Positions 1 through 8,103 are shown, counted from the stretch's first letter. The stretch is 37,037 nt of DNA from Devosia equisanguinis (GCA_945862355.1 CAMAYR010000015.1:1-37037), one strand, 5' to 3'. A program made the numbers and translations. The notes: generated by a model not told the origin, from the letters alone.

Positions 1-438
1 AGCTACCTCCAATCGCGCGGCGGCCCTTTACGCCCCGCCGATCTCGCCGGTCATGATTGCCTCGTACATGGCGAGCATCGAACTTGGTCGTTGCACAACG
101 AGGAAAGCAGAGTTGCCGTGCGTGTAACCGGCCGGCTGGTCTCCGACAACGGCGAGTTCCTGCTCGCAGCAGCGCGCGCAGGTGCCGGCATTCTGCGCGT
201 CTCCGAAATCGCCGTGCTCGAAGACCTCTCCTCGGGTCGTCTCGTCCGGGTGCTTCCCGACCACGAAGCCGGTCTCGACGCAGGGATCTGGGCTGTCTAT
301 CCCAATACCAAGCACGCCTTGCCGCGCCTGCGCGCGCTGGTAGAGCACCTCACGGTCCATTGCCGGGAACAGTTCGAGGCTGCGGCGGCTGGCGACAAGA
401 TCCACACCCAGCGCCGCTTGCGCCAGTATCGCGCCTGA
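1..438 (+). CDS. LysR-type transcriptional regulator, C-terminal part (cut by window edge)
   Basis: The reading frame is open from base 1 to a TGA at 436-438, giving 145 residues without a start codon, so the 5' part lies outside the window. The visible part matches the end of the LysR effector-binding domain: a segment resembling DLAGHDCLVHG near residue 14, then GEFLLAAARAGAGI, an EDLSSGRLVRVLP segment and a closing YPNTKHALPRLRALVEHL segment. In the family these form the last half of the periplasmic-binding-like ligand domain, followed by the terminal helix. The DNA-binding helix-turn-helix is not present here, so the target genes cannot be judged. It converges on the outer-membrane barrel gene 47 bases downstream. 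The family assignment is firm; the effector is unknown. Confidence 0.85.
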   Translation, partial: SYLQSRGGPLRPADLAGHDCLVHGEHRTWSLHNEESRVAVRVTGRLVSDNGEFLLAAARAGAGILRVSEIAVLEDLSSGRLVRVLPDHEAGLDAGIWAVYPNTKHALPRLRALVEHLTVHCREQFEAAAAGDKIHTQRRLRQYRA

Positions 439-485
439 ATCAGAAATCGCGCGCGACGACGACCGGCGACGGTCACGGGGTCAAG

Positions 486-1469
486 TCACGGGGCTCGAAC
501 GGTCCTGGCGCCAGCCACGCGCACCATCGCCCCACCGATCGCATGGTGCGTGACGAGCGGCGTCGTGAGCCGGCCACCAGGCGGCGCCTCACCCCCGGCC
601 CACGCCGAAATCTGCCGCCATAGGTCAGTGAAAAGGATCCAGCCGTTGACGACACCCGACAGCGGCACGTCGTATGGCGCATAGCTCAGCTTGTATTCCA
701 GGAAGATCCGCGCCCCGCCGACCTGTACCTCCAGCCCAGCCAGCACCTGTCCCGCCAGCCCAGCGTACTGATACTCGTAGGTGCGTCCGTTCTCCCCGCG
801 ATAGCCGATCTCGGTATGGGGCAGCGAGATACCACCTCCGGCCCCGACATAAGGCTGAACGCGGAAGCTGCCGAGGCGCAACAGACCGTTCAAGGTCAGC
901 ATGTTGTGGCCGTGGCTGAACTCGAGATGCCTGAACACGTCTCCAACCTTGGCACGCGGCGGCAACGCCTTGCCCTCGAGTGTGCCCTTGAAGTTGGTCT
1001 CCTCGTCGAACCGCGACACCGCCTTGGCGTGCGTGAAATCGAGCAAGCTCCCAAACCGCGCGCCATCCTGCCAGTGGGCCACACGCAGCCCGTAATAGAT
1101 CGGGCTCTTGAACGGCTTGCCTTCCCACTCGATAGGCCCCAGCGACATATCCGTGCGCCCAGGGTTTTTTATCGTCACGACGCTTGGATGGGTATGCGTG
1201 ACACCGAGATAGCCGCCAGCCAGCACCTCGCGCCGCCCGACGGTCGCCCCACCCTTGGCTGCCGTCGGCGCCTTGGCGCCAGCCCGCTCGATCGTATCGC
1301 CGGGGTCCGTGCCCAGCGCCGCGCCGAGCACCGGATCGTCGCGCGTCCAGTCGATGGCCAGTACCGCCAGCGCCGCCATGCCGGCAACTGAGGCCATCCG
1401 ATCGTATCTCGTATTTCCCCAAAGCCACGGCTGCCTGCCTGCCGCCGAAAGCCCCATCGCGCGTTGCAT
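486..1469 (-). CDS. Outer-membrane beta-barrel protein, resembling rhizobial lipid A oxidase LpxQ
   Basis: The product is 327 residues. An N-terminal hydrophobic stretch (about residues 26-37, MASVAGMAALAVLAIDW) could be a signal anchor. The C-terminal two thirds show alternating aromatic and small residues typical of an 8-stranded barrel, with landmarks such as FKSPIYYGLRVAHW, LDFTHAK, HNMLTLNGLLRLG, PYVGAGGGISLPHTEIG, YEYQYAGLAGQVLAGLE and FLEYKLSYA. These landmarks recall lipid A oxidase (LpxQ) and relatives in Rhizobiales, from memory and not from alignment. I chose the ATG at 1469 because AGGGGGAA lies about 6 bases upstream; an ATG at 1499 in the same frame lacks this. The gene follows the small secreted protein on the same strand after 107 bases and may share its transcript. 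The N-terminal extension before the barrel is longer than usual. The exact enzymatic role is inference. Confidence 0.6.
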   Translation of the reverse strand: MQRAMGLSAAGRQPWLWGNTRYDRMASVAGMAALAVLAIDWTRDDPVLGAALGTDPGDTIERAGAKAPTAAKGGATVGRREVLAGGYLGVTHTHPSVVTIKNPGRTDMSLGPIEWEGKPFKSPIYYGLRVAHWQDGARFGSLLDFTHAKAVSRFDEETNFKGTLEGKALPPRAKVGDVFRHLEFSHGHNMLTLNGLLRLGSFRVQPYVGAGGGISLPHTEIGYRGENGRTYEYQYAGLAGQVLAGLEVQVGGARIFLEYKLSYAPYDVPLSGVVNGWILFTDLWRQISAWAGGEAPPGGRLTTPLVTHHAIGGAMVRVAGARTVRAP

Positions 1470-1576
1470 CGGCTTCCCCCTTGTCGAATGCCGGTGCACA
1501 AATCTTTACACCTGTGGCCTGCCGCAAGGGCGAGCAGCATCGCCGCATGTGCGCAAAGTCGCACCGGCAACGGCAG

Positions 1577-2029
1577 TCACGAGATCGGCTTTTCTTCGCA
1601 CGTTCCCGGTTCGGCCTCGCGCCACATTCGACCGTTCCAGGACATGGCTGTGGCCGGCGGTGGAGGCGACGGCGCGACGCCACCGATGCTTGCCGTATAC
1701 AGCTCGTAACAGTTGGCGCTGTGACGCACGATCCGGAAGCAACCACCTTGATGCGGCTGAGCGTACACGAAGCAATACAGCTCACCCGCGACCGTCCAGC
1801 GGCCCGGCCGCCGCTCGTTGGCCTCCACGTAATCCGTTGTGCCGTCGGCGTTGATCTGCTCGCTCCAGGCGATGTTACTCGGATAGAGCCCCGTCAGCCT
1901 GACGTTGGTTAGCTGCCCACGGATCTCGGTCTCCTGCAGCCAGCCCCGTTGCGCGCTGGCGGGCGAGCTGGCTCCAACGGACAGCGCCAGCGCTGCCAGT
2001 GCGCCGGCCGAATGCCATCTTGTAATCAT
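1577..2029 (-). CDS. Small secreted cysteine-containing protein, unknown function
   Basis: The product is 150 residues, with a clear signal peptide (about residues 1-26, hydrophobic core AGALAALALSVGA, likely cleavage after ASA before QRG). The mature part has a compact core with WSEQINADGTTDYVE, RPGRWTVAGELYCF, GGCFRIVR and SANCYELY, and three cysteines in that core that could form a disulfide. A proline-rich stretch (PSPPPP) follows. GAGGAG about 9 bases before the ATG supports the start. I do not recognise a named family; the pattern fits small periplasmic proteins common in Rhizobiales. It is 107 bases upstream of the barrel gene on the same strand. Confidence 0.75.
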   Translation of the reverse strand: MITRWHSAGALAALALSVGASSPASAQRGWLQETEIRGQLTNVRLTGLYPSNIAWSEQINADGTTDYVEANERRPGRWTVAGELYCFVYAQPHQGGCFRIVRHSANCYELYTASIGGVAPSPPPPATAMSWNGRMWREAEPGTCEEKPIS

Positions 2030-2121
2030 CGCCGCATCTCCTCGAACTAGAGAAGATCTAGCAGAACACTAGGCCACAGACACGACGGTACGAAGCCGAA
2101 CGTACTCGTTCGAAGGGCCGC

Positions 2122-3108
2122 TCAGGCGATCTTGAGCAGGCCGAACCGGTTGTCCGCCGCTTGCGCCGCCGCCAGCGGACGCCACCAGACCTCGTTGGCG
2201 AGATACCACCGCACGGTCTTCGACAATGCCGTCTCCGCTGTTTCCTCCGCGCGCCAGCCAGTGTCCTGCGCCAATATCCCCGCACAGGGCTCCTCGGCGA
2301 CGACAAGCCGGCCCCGCGATGCCGGTCCGGTCAGCGACCCTGGCCGTCCCCCGTGCCGCGCTGCGAGCTCGAATACCCGGGTGGCGACAGCTTCCGGCGC
2401 GACCAGTCCCGATCCGGCCGGTGAATAGGTTGCCCCCGGCGTGCCCTTGTCGAACATGGCGAGCAACGCCCGCACGTGATCTTCAACGTAGAGCCAACGA
2501 GCAGGATCACCAGCCTTTGGGGTAATAGGCTCGCCATCGCACGCTGCGGTGACGAGGGCCGGGATCGGCTCGACGGGGAACTGATACGGCCCGAACGTCG
2601 CCGGCCCCTTCGAGATGATCGCCGGCAGGCCATAGCTCTTGTGCCATGCCAGCACGAGCTCGTCCGCGCCGGCCCGGCTGGCGGCTTCCGGCGTGATCTG
2701 GCCGCCGGCCATCGACACGCTCAGGAAACGGAACGCTTCCTGCCGCTTGGTTGGCAGGACGGACCAGTAGTCGCGCGCGGCCTCGAGCAGCCGCCAGGTG
2801 CCGAGCACATTGGTTTCGACGGCAGCCGGAGCGCTCCCATGCCGGGCATGTGGCAGCCGCTCCGCTGCGGCATGAATGACCGCGTCGGGCGCAAATGCAT
2901 GCAGCAGCGCTGCCACGCGCTCCCGATCGCACACGTCGATCCGGCGAAACGAATAGCGCGGGCTTTGTGCGATTGCCGTGAGCGAGGCGAGGCTCGACGT
3001 CGCCGTCAGCTTGTCCAGATTGAGCACGGTGGCGCCACGCTCCGCCACCAGCATTCTGCAAAGAGCCGAGCCGATGAAACCAGCCCCACCCGTCACCACG
3101 ATACGCAT
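2122..3108 (-). CDS. RmlB-like extended SDR (dTDP-glucose 4,6-dehydratase homologue) lacking catalytic residues
   Basis: The product is 328 residues, near the usual RmlB length. The NAD-binding GGAGFIG motif is intact at residues 7-13 and the family landmarks AWHKSYGLP, FGPYQFP (172-178) and ARWLYVEDHVRAL are clear. However, the YSASKA active-site segment of RmlB reads EAASRA here (141-146), so the catalytic Tyr is Glu141 and the Lys is Arg145. The STDEVYG segment reads SVSMAGG, so the Asp-Glu pair that dehydrates the sugar is Ser132-Met133. In the family these residues are essential for oxidation and dehydration, so this protein probably does not do the RmlB reaction. No other nucleotide-sugar gene is beside it. 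The frame is intact and the codon use looks like its neighbours, so it is more likely a repurposed homologue than a fresh pseudogene. Confidence 0.8.
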   Translation of the reverse strand: MRIVVTGGAGFIGSALCRMLVAERGATVLNLDKLTATSSLASLTAIAQSPRYSFRRIDVCDRERVAALLHAFAPDAVIHAAAERLPHARHGSAPAAVETNVLGTWRLLEAARDYWSVLPTKRQEAFRFLSVSMAGGQITPEAASRAGADELVLAWHKSYGLPAIISKGPATFGPYQFPVEPIPALVTAACDGEPITPKAGDPARWLYVEDHVRALLAMFDKGTPGATYSPAGSGLVAPEAVATRVFELAARHGGRPGSLTGPASRGRLVVAEEPCAGILAQDTGWRAEETAETALSKTVRWYLANEVWWRPLAAAQAADNRFGLLKIA

Positions 3109-3309
3109 GAACTACCCCGACGCCTGAACCTTTCCGCGCTTGTCCCGAGCGCGCTTGGATTCACTCTAGTGGTCGGACGTAAGAGCGGCGTAAACCATGC
3201 CCCCGCCGCGCCGCCGATCGGCGTTCTTGGTAAAGCAGTGATGAAGATCAGGGCATTGGGCGTAGCAATTACGTGTGTCGACACGCCGCCGCCCCTCCCC
3301 GGTGCCCAC

Positions 3310-4458
3310 TCATTGCACCTTCAACCCCATCAACCCGGCGATCAGATTGCGCTGGATCTGCGACGAGCCCGCCGCGATCGTGCACGAGCGGCAATCGCGA
3401 TAGAAGCGAGCCATGTCGAACTCGTTCGAGTACCCGTAGCCGCCCATGATCTGCATGCCCATGTTCGCCACCTTCACGAAGGTCTCCGACGAGAACAGCT
3501 TGGCCATCGTGATCTCCGCCAGCGCATCCTCGCCCGCCGCGACCTTGAACGCCGCCTGATAGGTGAGCGCCTTCGCCGCCGCCACCTCCGTCTGCATGTC
3601 CGCGATCATGTGCGCGATCGCTTGGTTCGACCCGATCGGCCGGCCGAACTGCTTCCTCTCCTTGGCCCACGCCGCCGCCATGTCGACGACGCCTTGCGCG
3701 GACCCGCAGTTGCCGGCCGAGGACACGACGCGCTCGATCTGCAGGCCGGACAATACGCAATCCCAGCCCTTGTTCTCGCCCCCGACGAGCCGGTCCTCAT
3801 CGACCTTGGCATCCGTGAAGAAAACCTCGTAGGTGCCGGCGCAATGCCGCCCGAGCATGTCGAGCTTGTTGAGCTTCACGCCCGGCGCGTCGTTGTCGAC
3901 GAGCAGCAGCGACACGCCCTTGCGGTAGTGCGCTGTCGGATCCGACTTCACGTAGACGAACATCGTGTTGTCGCGCGCACCCGCCGCCGTGTTCCAAAGC
4001 TTCTGCCCGTTGAGCACGTAGCCGTCGCCCTGCCGCTCGGCCTTCGTCCGGATCGCGCCGACATCCGAGCCCGCTTCCGGCTCCGACATCGAAATCGAGA
4101 ACCGCCGCTCGCCGGAGATGACCTTGGGCAGCCACGCCTCCTTCTGCGCCTCGCTGCCTTTCATGAGAAGCGTGACACCGCAGAACATCGAGCCGCCGTA
4201 GCACATCTGGAAGTCGGCGCTGACGTAGGCGATCTCTTCCACGCAGATCGCAAGATCGACCGCGTCGCCGCCCATCCCGCCATACTTCTCCGGGAAGATC
4301 ACGCCGAGCAGCCCCGCCTCCACCCACGCGTCGTAGAGCTCGTAGGGGTAGGCCCGCGCCTTGTCCTTCGCGCGCACGTAGTCACGGTTGGCGTGGGTTG
4401 CCATCAGCTTTTGAACGCTCTCGCGTAGCAGCTTCTGCTCGGTAGTAAAGGCAGTCAT
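3310..4458 (-). CDS. Acyl-CoA dehydrogenase (flavoprotein), isovaleryl-CoA-dehydrogenase-type catalytic base
   Basis: The product is 382 residues, the normal length for this FAD enzyme, which makes the 2,3-enoyl-CoA from an acyl-CoA. Landmarks in order are the N-terminal helical domain with PEKYGGMGGD (56-65), the FAD/substrate segment SISMSEPEAGSD (121-132), LNGQKLWNT, KERKQFGRPIGSNQA, and the C-terminal MQIMGGYGYSNEF. The MCAD-type catalytic Glu (in a YEGT motif) is replaced by Ala363 in IAAGSS. A Glu at 242 in GLQIERVVSSAG sits where isovaleryl- and long-chain enzymes carry their base. This suggests a branched or unusual acyl substrate, which is inference. An in-frame TTG lies two codons upstream, but the ATG at 4458 is spaced about 10 bases from GGAG. 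It is divergent from the binding-fold genes at 4668. Confidence 0.9.
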   Translation of the reverse strand: MTAFTTEQKLLRESVQKLMATHANRDYVRAKDKARAYPYELYDAWVEAGLLGVIFPEKYGGMGGDAVDLAICVEEIAYVSADFQMCYGGSMFCGVTLLMKGSEAQKEAWLPKVISGERRFSISMSEPEAGSDVGAIRTKAERQGDGYVLNGQKLWNTAAGARDNTMFVYVKSDPTAHYRKGVSLLLVDNDAPGVKLNKLDMLGRHCAGTYEVFFTDAKVDEDRLVGGENKGWDCVLSGLQIERVVSSAGNCGSAQGVVDMAAAWAKERKQFGRPIGSNQAIAHMIADMQTEVAAAKALTYQAAFKVAAGEDALAEITMAKLFSSETFVKVANMGMQIMGGYGYSNEFDMARFYRDCRSCTIAAGSSQIQRNLIAGLMGLKVQ

Positions 4459-4667
4459 TTTCAAGTTGCTCCGTCTGGCTTTTCCGGCTGCGAGCGCGAT
4501 GAGGAACTACAGAACGGCAGATTGCAAGCGATGCAGCCGCGCACCACAGATCGCATACTCCGCATCTTCTCGCGGTGCGTCTGGGCATCGGCCGAAACAT
4601 GCCGCTTTGAAACCACGCCGGGATCTGCACAATTGACTGCCGAAGCGAGCCCGCATTTGGAGGAACC

Positions 4668-5708
4668 ATGCCCCGCCCAGCCCTGGATCTCGCCGTGGTC
4701 CTCTCCGTCAACGAGCGCACCAAGCCGTTGCTGGAGGGCCGCGTGGAGGCGCAGGGCCTCCGCCTGATCCCCACCGGCGTGCATCCCTCCGAGATGTTCT
4801 GGCGCCAGCTCAAGTATCAGGAGTTCGACGTCTCCGAGATGTCGATGTCCTCTCTCCTCATCGCCACCTCGCGCGGCGACCGCACCTGGGCAGGGCTCCC
4901 CATCTTCACGACACGCGAGTTCTTCCACACCCGCGCGCTCGTCCGCGTCGATGCCGGTATCGAGAAGCCCGCCGATCTCCGCGGCAAGCGCGTCGGCGTG
5001 CCGGAATATCAGCAGACGGCGGCGGTCTGGTCGCGCGGCGCGCTGCAGCACGAGTTCGGCGTGAAGCCGTCCGAGATCACCTGGTTCATGGAGCGCACGC
5101 CGGAGGTGAGCCACGGCGGCTCGACCGGTTTCACAGCACCGCCCGGCGTCACGGTGAACCGCATCCCGATGTCGACCAATATCGGCGAGATGCTGGTCAA
5201 CGGTGAGCTCGACGCGACCTTGCTCTACCTCACCGACAAGAACCTCGTCGACCGCAGCCGTATCGATGTGTTGGGCTCCGGCAAGGTCCGCCGCCTCTTT
5301 CCAGACCAACTCACCGAAAGCCAGCGCTTCTTCGCCAAGACCGGCCTTTATCCGATCAACCATTGCGTCGTCGTGCGCCGCACGCTGCTGGAGCAGCACC
5401 CCTGGATCGCGCTCAACCTCTACAAGGCTTTCGTCGCCGCAAAGGATATGGCGACAGCGCAAATGACCGCTTCGCTCGAGCCCTATCTCGCCACCGGCGT
5501 CGTCGGCGCTCGATTGAGGACGGCCACGGGCAGCGACACACTCGGTCCCGGCATCAAGGCGGCCATCGACGCCGACCCGCTCGCCTACGGCTTCAAGGCC
5601 TCGCGAAAGGTGCTCGAGACCATCGTGGCCTACAACCACGAGCAGGGCTTGACGCCCGAGCCGGTAAAGCTCGAAGAGCTGTTCTGGCCGAGCACGCTCG
5701 ATCTATGA
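4668..5708 (+). CDS. 4,5-dihydroxyphthalate-decarboxylase-like protein (NMT1/periplasmic-binding fold, no signal peptide)
   Basis: The product is 346 residues, starting after a good ribosome site (GGAGGA, 3 bases before the ATG). It reads as the NMT1-like periplasmic-binding fold: EFDVSEMSMSSLL, PIFTTREFFHTRALVRVD, KPADLRGKRVGVPEYQQTAAVW, a hinge near residue 215 and a C-terminal helix rich in charged residues. This family includes Pht5, the decarboxylase of 4,5-dihydroxyphthalate, and is often misannotated as an ABC binding protein. There is no signal peptide: residues 1-25 contain several charged residues and no hydrophobic core, so the protein should be cytosolic. It is followed 32 bases later by a second signal-less binding-fold protein and lies divergent to an acyl-CoA dehydrogenase. 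A decarboxylase role is possible but not shown. Confidence 0.75.
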   Translation: MPRPALDLAVVLSVNERTKPLLEGRVEAQGLRLIPTGVHPSEMFWRQLKYQEFDVSEMSMSSLLIATSRGDRTWAGLPIFTTREFFHTRALVRVDAGIEKPADLRGKRVGVPEYQQTAAVWSRGALQHEFGVKPSEITWFMERTPEVSHGGSTGFTAPPGVTVNRIPMSTNIGEMLVNGELDATLLYLTDKNLVDRSRIDVLGSGKVRRLFPDQLTESQRFFAKTGLYPINHCVVVRRTLLEQHPWIALNLYKAFVAAKDMATAQMTASLEPYLATGVVGARLRTATGSDTLGPGIKAAIDADPLAYGFKASRKVLETIVAYNHEQGLTPEPVKLEELFWPSTLDL

Positions 5709-5740
5709 ACACCCGCTGACAACATCGACTGGATGCCCTC

Positions 5741-6436
5741 ATGCAGGTCAAAGCTCTCGTCACAGCGACCGTTTCCGGCGTTCTCGACCAGCTTCTGCCG
5801 GGGTTCGAGCACACCAGCGGCCACGCAATCGAGCGTTGGGACGCGACCGCCGGTAAGGTCCGCGACCGACTGCTCGAAGGCCCGCCGGCCGACGTGGCCT
5901 TCGTCACCGCCAGCGTGATCGCCGAAGTCGAGAAAGCCGGCCGCATCGACGTCGCGAGCAAGGTCGTGCTCGCACGCTCCCCGCTCGGCGTCGCCATCCC
6001 CGCGGGCGCCACCAAGCCGGATCTGTCGGACGAGAACGCACTGCGACGGCTCATACTCTCCGCCCAGACGATCGCCCTCACCGATCCCGATGGCGGCGGC
6101 AACACCGGCCGCTATTTCATGGGAATAGCCGACCGCCTCGGCGTCGGCGCGCAGCTGAGATCCAAGACGCGGCTCTATCGTCACGGCGGCCACGTCTCCG
6201 AAGGCGTTGCAGCCGGCGAAGCGGATTTCGGCATCACCGTCATCAGCGAGATCGTCCCCATCGAGGGCGCCGACGTCGGCGGCGCCTTGCCCGACAGCGT
6301 ACAGAACGTCTCGATCACCTATGCCGCGCTCGTCACCGGTGCTGCCCATCCCGAGGCCGGACGAGCATTGATTGCCTATCTCACCGCACCGGCCGCACAC
6401 ACGGCGATCCGGGCGTGCGGCATGGAGCCGGGCTGA
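5741..6436 (+). CDS. ModA-like substrate-binding-fold protein without signal peptide
   Basis: The product is 231 residues and resembles the molybdate-binding (ModA) group of type II binding proteins: a central PPADVAFVTASVIAEVEKAGRI-type segment (split lobe crossover), RSPLGVAIPAGA, IALTDPDGGGNTGRYF, AAGEADFGITVISEI and a C-terminal AHPEAGRALIAYL helix. True ModA proteins are exported, but this one starts MQVKALVTATVSGVLDQLLP with no cleavable signal, so it may act in the cytosol as a sensor or have a periplasmic start missed by the sequence. No upstream in-frame start restores a signal. It sits 32 bases after the decarboxylase-like gene, likely in the same transcript. No ABC permease or ATPase is adjacent. 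Ligand unknown. Confidence 0.75.
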   Translation: MQVKALVTATVSGVLDQLLPGFEHTSGHAIERWDATAGKVRDRLLEGPPADVAFVTASVIAEVEKAGRIDVASKVVLARSPLGVAIPAGATKPDLSDENALRRLILSAQTIALTDPDGGGNTGRYFMGIADRLGVGAQLRSKTRLYRHGGHVSEGVAAGEADFGITVISEIVPIEGADVGGALPDSVQNVSITYAALVTGAAHPEAGRALIAYLTAPAAHTAIRACGMEPG

Positions 6437-6439
6437 TCC

Positions 6440-6523
6440 ATGATCCAACTTGAAACCAAGGCACCGGCGCCGGCGATGCAACTCACTCCGACGACGAGAA
6501 AAAAGCTGAGCGGCAGCCCATGA
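6440..6523 (+). CDS. Possible 27-residue small ORF coupled to the UPF0178 gene
   Basis: An ATG four bases after the ModA-like stop opens a 27-codon frame (starting MIQLETKAPAPA, ending KLSGSP) whose TGA overlaps the next ATG as ATGA. This arrangement fits translational coupling across the junction. The peptide has no recognisable domain or hydrophobic segment and no clear ribosome site of its own, so chance is quite possible. Confidence 0.2.
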   Translation: MIQLETKAPAPAMQLTPTTRKKLSGSP

Positions 6524-6981
6524 GAATACTGATCGATGCCGATGCCTGCCCCGTAAAGGAGGAGGTGTTGCGCGTGGCCGAGCGGCATGGCTTTGAGGCG
6601 CATTACGTCGCCAACAGTTGGATGCGCCTGCCCGAAGGCCCGCTCGTCAGGCGCGTGATGGTCGGAGACAAGTTCGACGAGGCCGACGACTGGATCGCCG
6701 GGAATTGCGGCCCCGACGACATCGTCGTCACTGCCGACATCCCCCTCGCCGCGCGCTGCCGCAAAGCCGGCGCGACCGTCATCGGCCAGACCGGCAAGCC
6801 GTTCACCGAAGCCTCGATCGGCATGGCACTCGCCATGCGTGAGCTGATGACCGATCTGCGGGCGATGGGCGAGGCCCGTGGCGGCAACGCACCCTTCTCC
6901 CGCCAGGACCGCTCGCGCTTCCTTCAGGCTCTGGAAACCGCCGTGCAGGCAATCCTGCGACGGCCCGGCCGCACCCCCTGA
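6520..6981 (+). CDS. UPF0178 (YaiI/YqxD, DUF188) family protein
   Basis: The product is 153 residues, the family's usual size. The N-terminal MRILIDADACPVKEEV segment, the VGDKFDEADDWIAGNCGPDDIVVTADIPLA region in the middle (acidic residues around 50-70) and the GKPFTEASIGMALAMR segment are the family's conserved blocks. The fold is thought to be PIN/NYN-nuclease-like with clustered Asp residues, but a cellular role has not been established for the family as far as I know. The start overlaps a small upstream ORF as ATGA. The closing 15 residues are basic. It seems unrelated in role to the binding-fold genes before it. Confidence 0.9.
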   Translation: MRILIDADACPVKEEVLRVAERHGFEAHYVANSWMRLPEGPLVRRVMVGDKFDEADDWIAGNCGPDDIVVTADIPLAARCRKAGATVIGQTGKPFTEASIGMALAMRELMTDLRAMGEARGGNAPFSRQDRSRFLQALETAVQAILRRPGRTP

Positions 6982-7122
6982 GCGGTCCGCGGCCCCGCAC
7001 TTTTCCGGCACCATCCCGTCGTCGCGACAGCGTGGCTCAGGCCACCCCTGGCCACTCCCGCCTTGAACCCGTCACGCCCATAACCTACAAGCCCGCCGAA
7101 CCGTCGAAATGGGAGGAATGGC

Positions 7123-8103
7123 ATGACAGTCTCTAGAAGCCGCCGCGCAGTGCTGGTCGCTACCACGCTCGCCGCATTGCTTCCGCTGGCGCACAGCGCG
7201 TCCGCTCAGGATTTCCCAAGCCGCCCGCTGAAGGTGGTGATCGGCTTCCCCGCGGGCAGCGGCGCCGACATCCTCGGCCGCAACTTCACCAATAAGCTCC
7301 AGCAGGTCTCCGGTCAGCCCGTGATCGTGGAGAACCGCCCCGGGGCAAATTCCAACATCGCCATCGGCACGGTGAAGAACTCCAAGCCGGACGGCTATAC
7401 GATGCTGTTCGTGGCCAACTCGAACATGGCCATGAACAAGTGGCTGTTCAAATCGCTGCCGTTCGACACCATCAAGGACTTCACCGCGATCGCCTCCTGG
7501 GCGCAGCTCGGCTTCGTCGTGGTCGTCGGCGCCGACAGCAAGCACAACACGCTCGCCGATCTGACAGCACTGCTCAAGTCGAAGCCGCAGAACAAGTACG
7601 GTACGACCAACCAGACCGCGATCGTCTCCACCGAGTACTACCGTCAGCTCGCCAAATTCGAGGCGACGAACGTCGGCTACCGCACAGCACCCGACGCCCT
7701 GCCGGACGTGGTGAACGGCACGCTGGACTTCATGATCATGGACGGCACATTCGCGATGGGCCAGATCCGCAACGGCAAGTTGAAGGCGCTGGCCGTCACT
7801 TCGACGTGGCGGATCGCGGGCCTGCCGGCTGTGCCGACCTTCCAGGAAGCCGGCTACAAGGGCTTCGAGTTCGCGCCGTGGTGGGCAACCTACGTGCCGA
7901 AAGGCACGCCGGCCCCGGTCGTCGCCAAGCTCGAAGCATACTTCAACCAGATCACGAAGATGCCCGACATCAAGGAGGCCCTGGAAAAGATCGCCTCCAT
8001 TCCCCTCCACGACGGCTCGGCACAGACGGCCGACAAGCTCGCCAAGGAGGTCGACAAATGGGGCCCGATCATCCAGGCCGCCGGCATCAAGCCGCAAGGC
8101 TGA
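7123..8103 (+). CDS. Bug/TctC-family tripartite tricarboxylate transporter binding protein, copy 1
   Basis: The product is 326 residues. A twin-arginine-like SRSRR start and hydrophobic core (LVATTLAALLPLAHSASA) form a signal peptide, probably cleaved before QDFP. The mature protein carries the Bug family landmarks: RPLKVVIGFPAGSGADILGR, VENRPGANSNIAIG, PDGYTMLF, YGTTNQTAIV, DGTFAMGQI and KGTPAPVVAKLE. In the family this periplasmic protein binds small carboxylates for a TctAB permease. GGGAGGA precedes the ATG by 6 bases. It is followed 208 bases later by a second copy that by eye is about three quarters identical. No tctA/tctB genes are in the window, so it is an orphan binding protein here; such orphans are frequent in this family. 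Ligand unknown. Confidence 0.92.
   Translation: MTVSRSRRAVLVATTLAALLPLAHSASAQDFPSRPLKVVIGFPAGSGADILGRNFTNKLQQVSGQPVIVENRPGANSNIAIGTVKNSKPDGYTMLFVANSNMAMNKWLFKSLPFDTIKDFTAIASWAQLGFVVVVGADSKHNTLADLTALLKSKPQNKYGTTNQTAIVSTEYYRQLAKFEATNVGYRTAPDALPDVVNGTLDFMIMDGTFAMGQIRNGKLKALAVTSTWRIAGLPAVPTFQEAGYKGFEFAPWWATYVPKGTPAPVVAKLEAYFNQITKMPDIKEALEKIASIPLHDGSAQTADKLAKEVDKWGPIIQAAGIKPQG

Noticed and set aside
2064-2073. CACTAG in the gap before the RmlB-like gene as another palindrome arm
   Set aside because: No GAC or paired arm lies at the expected distance, so it is probably chance.
2476-4428. 650-codon plus-strand frame across the RmlB-like and acyl-CoA dehydrogenase genes
   Set aside because: It spans two well-supported minus-strand genes and the gap between them, and has only shadow composition.
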